DNA of 6,240 nucleotides from Gammaproteobacteria bacterium (GTDB taxonomy: Bacteria; Pseudomonadota; Gammaproteobacteria; Pseudomonadales; DSM-25080): assembly GCA_013372965.1 (NCBI GenBank), contig JABXIR010000246.1:1-6240 (forward strand), in the 5' to 3' direction. Of the stretch, positions 4,849 through 6,240 are shown piece after piece. The notes under the pieces were generated by a model. That model saw only the letters and a list, made by a program, of their open reading frames with translations, ran no database searches and was not told the DNA's origin. Made by a program: the position numbers and the translations under genes. Within the stretch, counting starts at the first letter, position 1, and the number at the start of each line of letters is the position of its first letter.

Positions 4849-4877
4849 GGTCACTTATGTGTGACCGTTCATCACAC
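4849..4877. promoter_or_regulatory. Two overlapping, mutually exclusive hairpins in the prfC-exbD gap
   Basis: GGTCAC (4849-4854) pairs perfectly with GTGACC (4861-4866), and GTGTGA (4859-4864) pairs perfectly with TCACAC (4872-4877). The two stems share bases, so only one can form at a time. On the minus strand neither is followed by a U-run, so they are not intrinsic terminators for prfC. On the plus strand the second is followed by TTTTGTTTGTTT, but no plus-strand gene is present to terminate. Confidence 0.5.
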
Positions 4878-4897
4878 TTTTGTTTGTTTATACACTG

Positions 4898-4903
4898 ATT
4901 ATA
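4898..4903 (-). promoter_or_regulatory. -10 box (TATAAT) of the first exbD
   Basis: A perfect TATAAT lies 27 bases after the prfC stop codon. The -35 region is poor (TTCGAA at 19 bases at best). If used, it gives a long leader of about 130 bases containing the paired hairpins and the short upstream frame. Read-through from prfC is also possible, as no intrinsic terminator follows prfC. Confidence 0.5.
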
Positions 4904-4929
4904 GTGCGTTATCGCGCTCGAGTTCGAAA

Positions 4930-6240
4930 TCAATGCTCGCGAGTGCTACGGAAACGAATCTCAGGCCAACGCTCTTCCGTTAATTGCAGATTGACCCGCG
5001 TCGGCGCAAGATACGTCAGATGACCACCGCCATCGACCGCCACGTTCTCAGTATTTTTACGCTTAAACTCCTCGAGTTTTGCATTATCGTCACACTCGAC
5101 CCAACGGGCCGTGTAGACATTCACCGGCTCATACACAGCCTGCACTTTATATTCCTCTTTTAAGCGGTGCGCGACCACTTCGTACTGAAGCACCCCAACG
5201 GCACCCACGACAATATCGTTGTTCTTGGTGGGGAAGAATACCTGAGTAGACCCCTCTTCAGACAACTGCTGTAAGCCTTTGTGCAGCGCCTTCATCTTGA
5301 GTGGATCTTTGAGTCGAATTCTACGGAACATTTCCGGCGCAAAGTGCGGGATCCCCGTGTACTTCAGTGCTTCACCCTCGGTAAAGGTATCGCCAATCTG
5401 AATCGTGCCATGGTTGTGAAGGCCGATAATATCGCCCGCGACCGCCTCTTCAACGTGCTCACGCTCACCAGCAACAAAAGTGACGGCATCGGCTATCTTC
5501 ACGTCTTTGTTAATGCGCACGTGCTTCATTTTCATGCCGCGCTTGTACGCACCCGAACATACTCGCATAAACGCAATACGGTCGCGGTGTTTCGGATCCA
5601 TATTGGCTTGAATCTTAAAAACAAACCCCGAGAATGTCTCTTCGCCCGCTTTAACTTCGCGGGTTTCTGTTTGTCGGTCGAGCGGCGCAGGCGCCCACTC
5701 AACAAAGTCATTTAACATTTCGCGTACGCCGAAGTTCCCAAGCGCGGTTCCAAAAAACACTGGGGTTTGCTTGCCTGCTTGGTACTCTTCCAAGTCGAAC
5801 TCATGTGTCGCGCCGCGAACTAATTCGATCTCGTCACGTATTTCGTCAACATAGACGCCCAGAAGCTGAGACGCTTCGTCCGAGTCGAGACCCTTGATTT
5901 GAACATCGTCCGGAATGATGGACCCGCCCTGCTGGGTATACACGTGGATGGTATCGGTATATAGGTTATAAACCCCTTTAAACTCCTTACCCGCACCCAA
6001 AGGCCAGTTGATTGGCGCTGCGGCAATTCCGAGTACGCTCTCCATTTCATCGAGTGTTTCGATGGGGTCACGGATGTCTCGGTCAAGTTTGTTCACAAAG
6101 CTGATGATGGGCGTATCACGCAAACGACAGACGTTCATTAATTTAATGGTGCGATCCTCGACACCTTTCGCGGCGTCGATCACCATTAGGCATGAATCGA
6201 CCGCCGTCAGTGTTCGATAGGTATCCTCAGAGAAGTCTTC
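4930..6240 (-). CDS. prfC: Peptide chain release factor 3 (N-terminal part beyond window)
   Basis: RF3 is the translational GTPase that removes RF1 or RF2 from the ribosome after peptide release. The frame is open to the right edge: the first visible residues are EDFSEDTYRTLTAVDS, which directly follow the G3 DTPGH motif in this family, so an internal Met at 6186 is not the start. The visible 436 residues compare with 529 in E. coli RF3, so about 90 residues with the P-loop and switch I are outside. Seen in order (visible residues) are the G4 motif NKLDRDIRDP (about 50-59), PVFFGTALGNFGV near the end of the G domain (about 160-172), FSGFVFKIQANMDPKHRDR at the domain II entry (about 203-221), and the RF3-specific C-terminal domain with VGAVGVLQYEVVAHRLKEEY. 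The C-terminus, ending EIRFRSTREH, is intact with a TGA stop. The gene looks functional and vertically inherited. Confidence 0.97.
   Translation of the reverse strand, partial: EDFSEDTYRTLTAVDSCLMVIDAAKGVEDRTIKLMNVCRLRDTPIISFVNKLDRDIRDPIETLDEMESVLGIAAAPINWPLGAGKEFKGVYNLYTDTIHVYTQQGGSIIPDDVQIKGLDSDEASQLLGVYVDEIRDEIELVRGATHEFDLEEYQAGKQTPVFFGTALGNFGVREMLNDFVEWAPAPLDRQTETREVKAGEETFSGFVFKIQANMDPKHRDRIAFMRVCSGAYKRGMKMKHVRINKDVKIADAVTFVAGEREHVEEAVAGDIIGLHNHGTIQIGDTFTEGEALKYTGIPHFAPEMFRRIRLKDPLKMKALHKGLQQLSEEGSTQVFFPTKNNDIVVGAVGVLQYEVVAHRLKEEYKVQAVYEPVNVYTARWVECDDNAKLEEFKRKNTENVAVDGGGHLTYLAPTRVNLQLTEERWPEIRFRSTREH

Noticed and set aside
4859..4889. Plus-strand hairpin followed by TTTTGTTTGTTT, looking like an intrinsic terminator.
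   Set aside because: There is no plus-strand gene in the window to terminate, and the T-rich run is interrupted; kept only as part of the leader structure.

Overview
The window reads as ordinary chromosome from a gammaproteobacterium, probably a marine, Cellvibrionales- or Halieaceae-like lineage. That placement is inferred from the gene set (peptide chain release factor 3, TonB2-type ExbD proteins, a YecE/DUF72 protein, a PerM/AI-2E-type permease), a near-consensus gammaproteobacterial Fur box and strong AGGAG ribosome binding sites. No 16S rRNA or other taxonomic marker is present. Every supported gene lies on the minus strand, so transcription runs from high to low coordinates, and the gene entries below follow that order.

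Layout: (1) 6240-4930, release factor 3 (prfC), with its N-terminal part beyond the window edge. (2) 4929-4760, a 170-base gap with a perfect -10 box, two mutually exclusive hairpins and a possible leader peptide. (3) 4759-4343, a first exbD-like gene, closed by a strong intrinsic terminator at 4283-4317. (4) 4282-3845, a long non-coding stretch. Most of it (3941-4250) is a composite of direct and inverted repeats. Its low-coordinate end is a compact promoter with TTGACA, a 17-bp palindrome as the spacer, a -10 box and a Fur box over the expected transcription start. (5) 3844-3431, a second exbD paralogue driven by that promoter. (6) 3343-760, a tight three-gene cluster: a PlsC-like acyltransferase, an AI-2E/PerM-family membrane protein and a DUF72 protein, with gaps of 14 and 2 bases. 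(7) 692-519, a rubredoxin gene with an unusual TTG start and its own TATAAT. (8) 519-1, an ETF-beta-lysine-methyltransferase-like gene that overlaps the rubredoxin stop codon (TAATG) and runs off the left edge.

The most notable part is the exbD region. Two ExbD paralogues are identical over 24 residues at their membrane segment but have diverged periplasmic domains. No exbB or tonB is visible next to them. Only the second copy is under apparent iron (Fur) control, and the two are separated by a terminator and a repeat island. ExbD couples the proton motive force, through ExbB and TonB, to outer-membrane uptake. The simplest reading is a constitutive and an iron-starvation ExbD variant sharing an ExbB/TonB encoded elsewhere, but this is inference. 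A second point is the rubredoxin and methyltransferase pair, which links an electron carrier with a possible modifier of electron-transfer flavoprotein.
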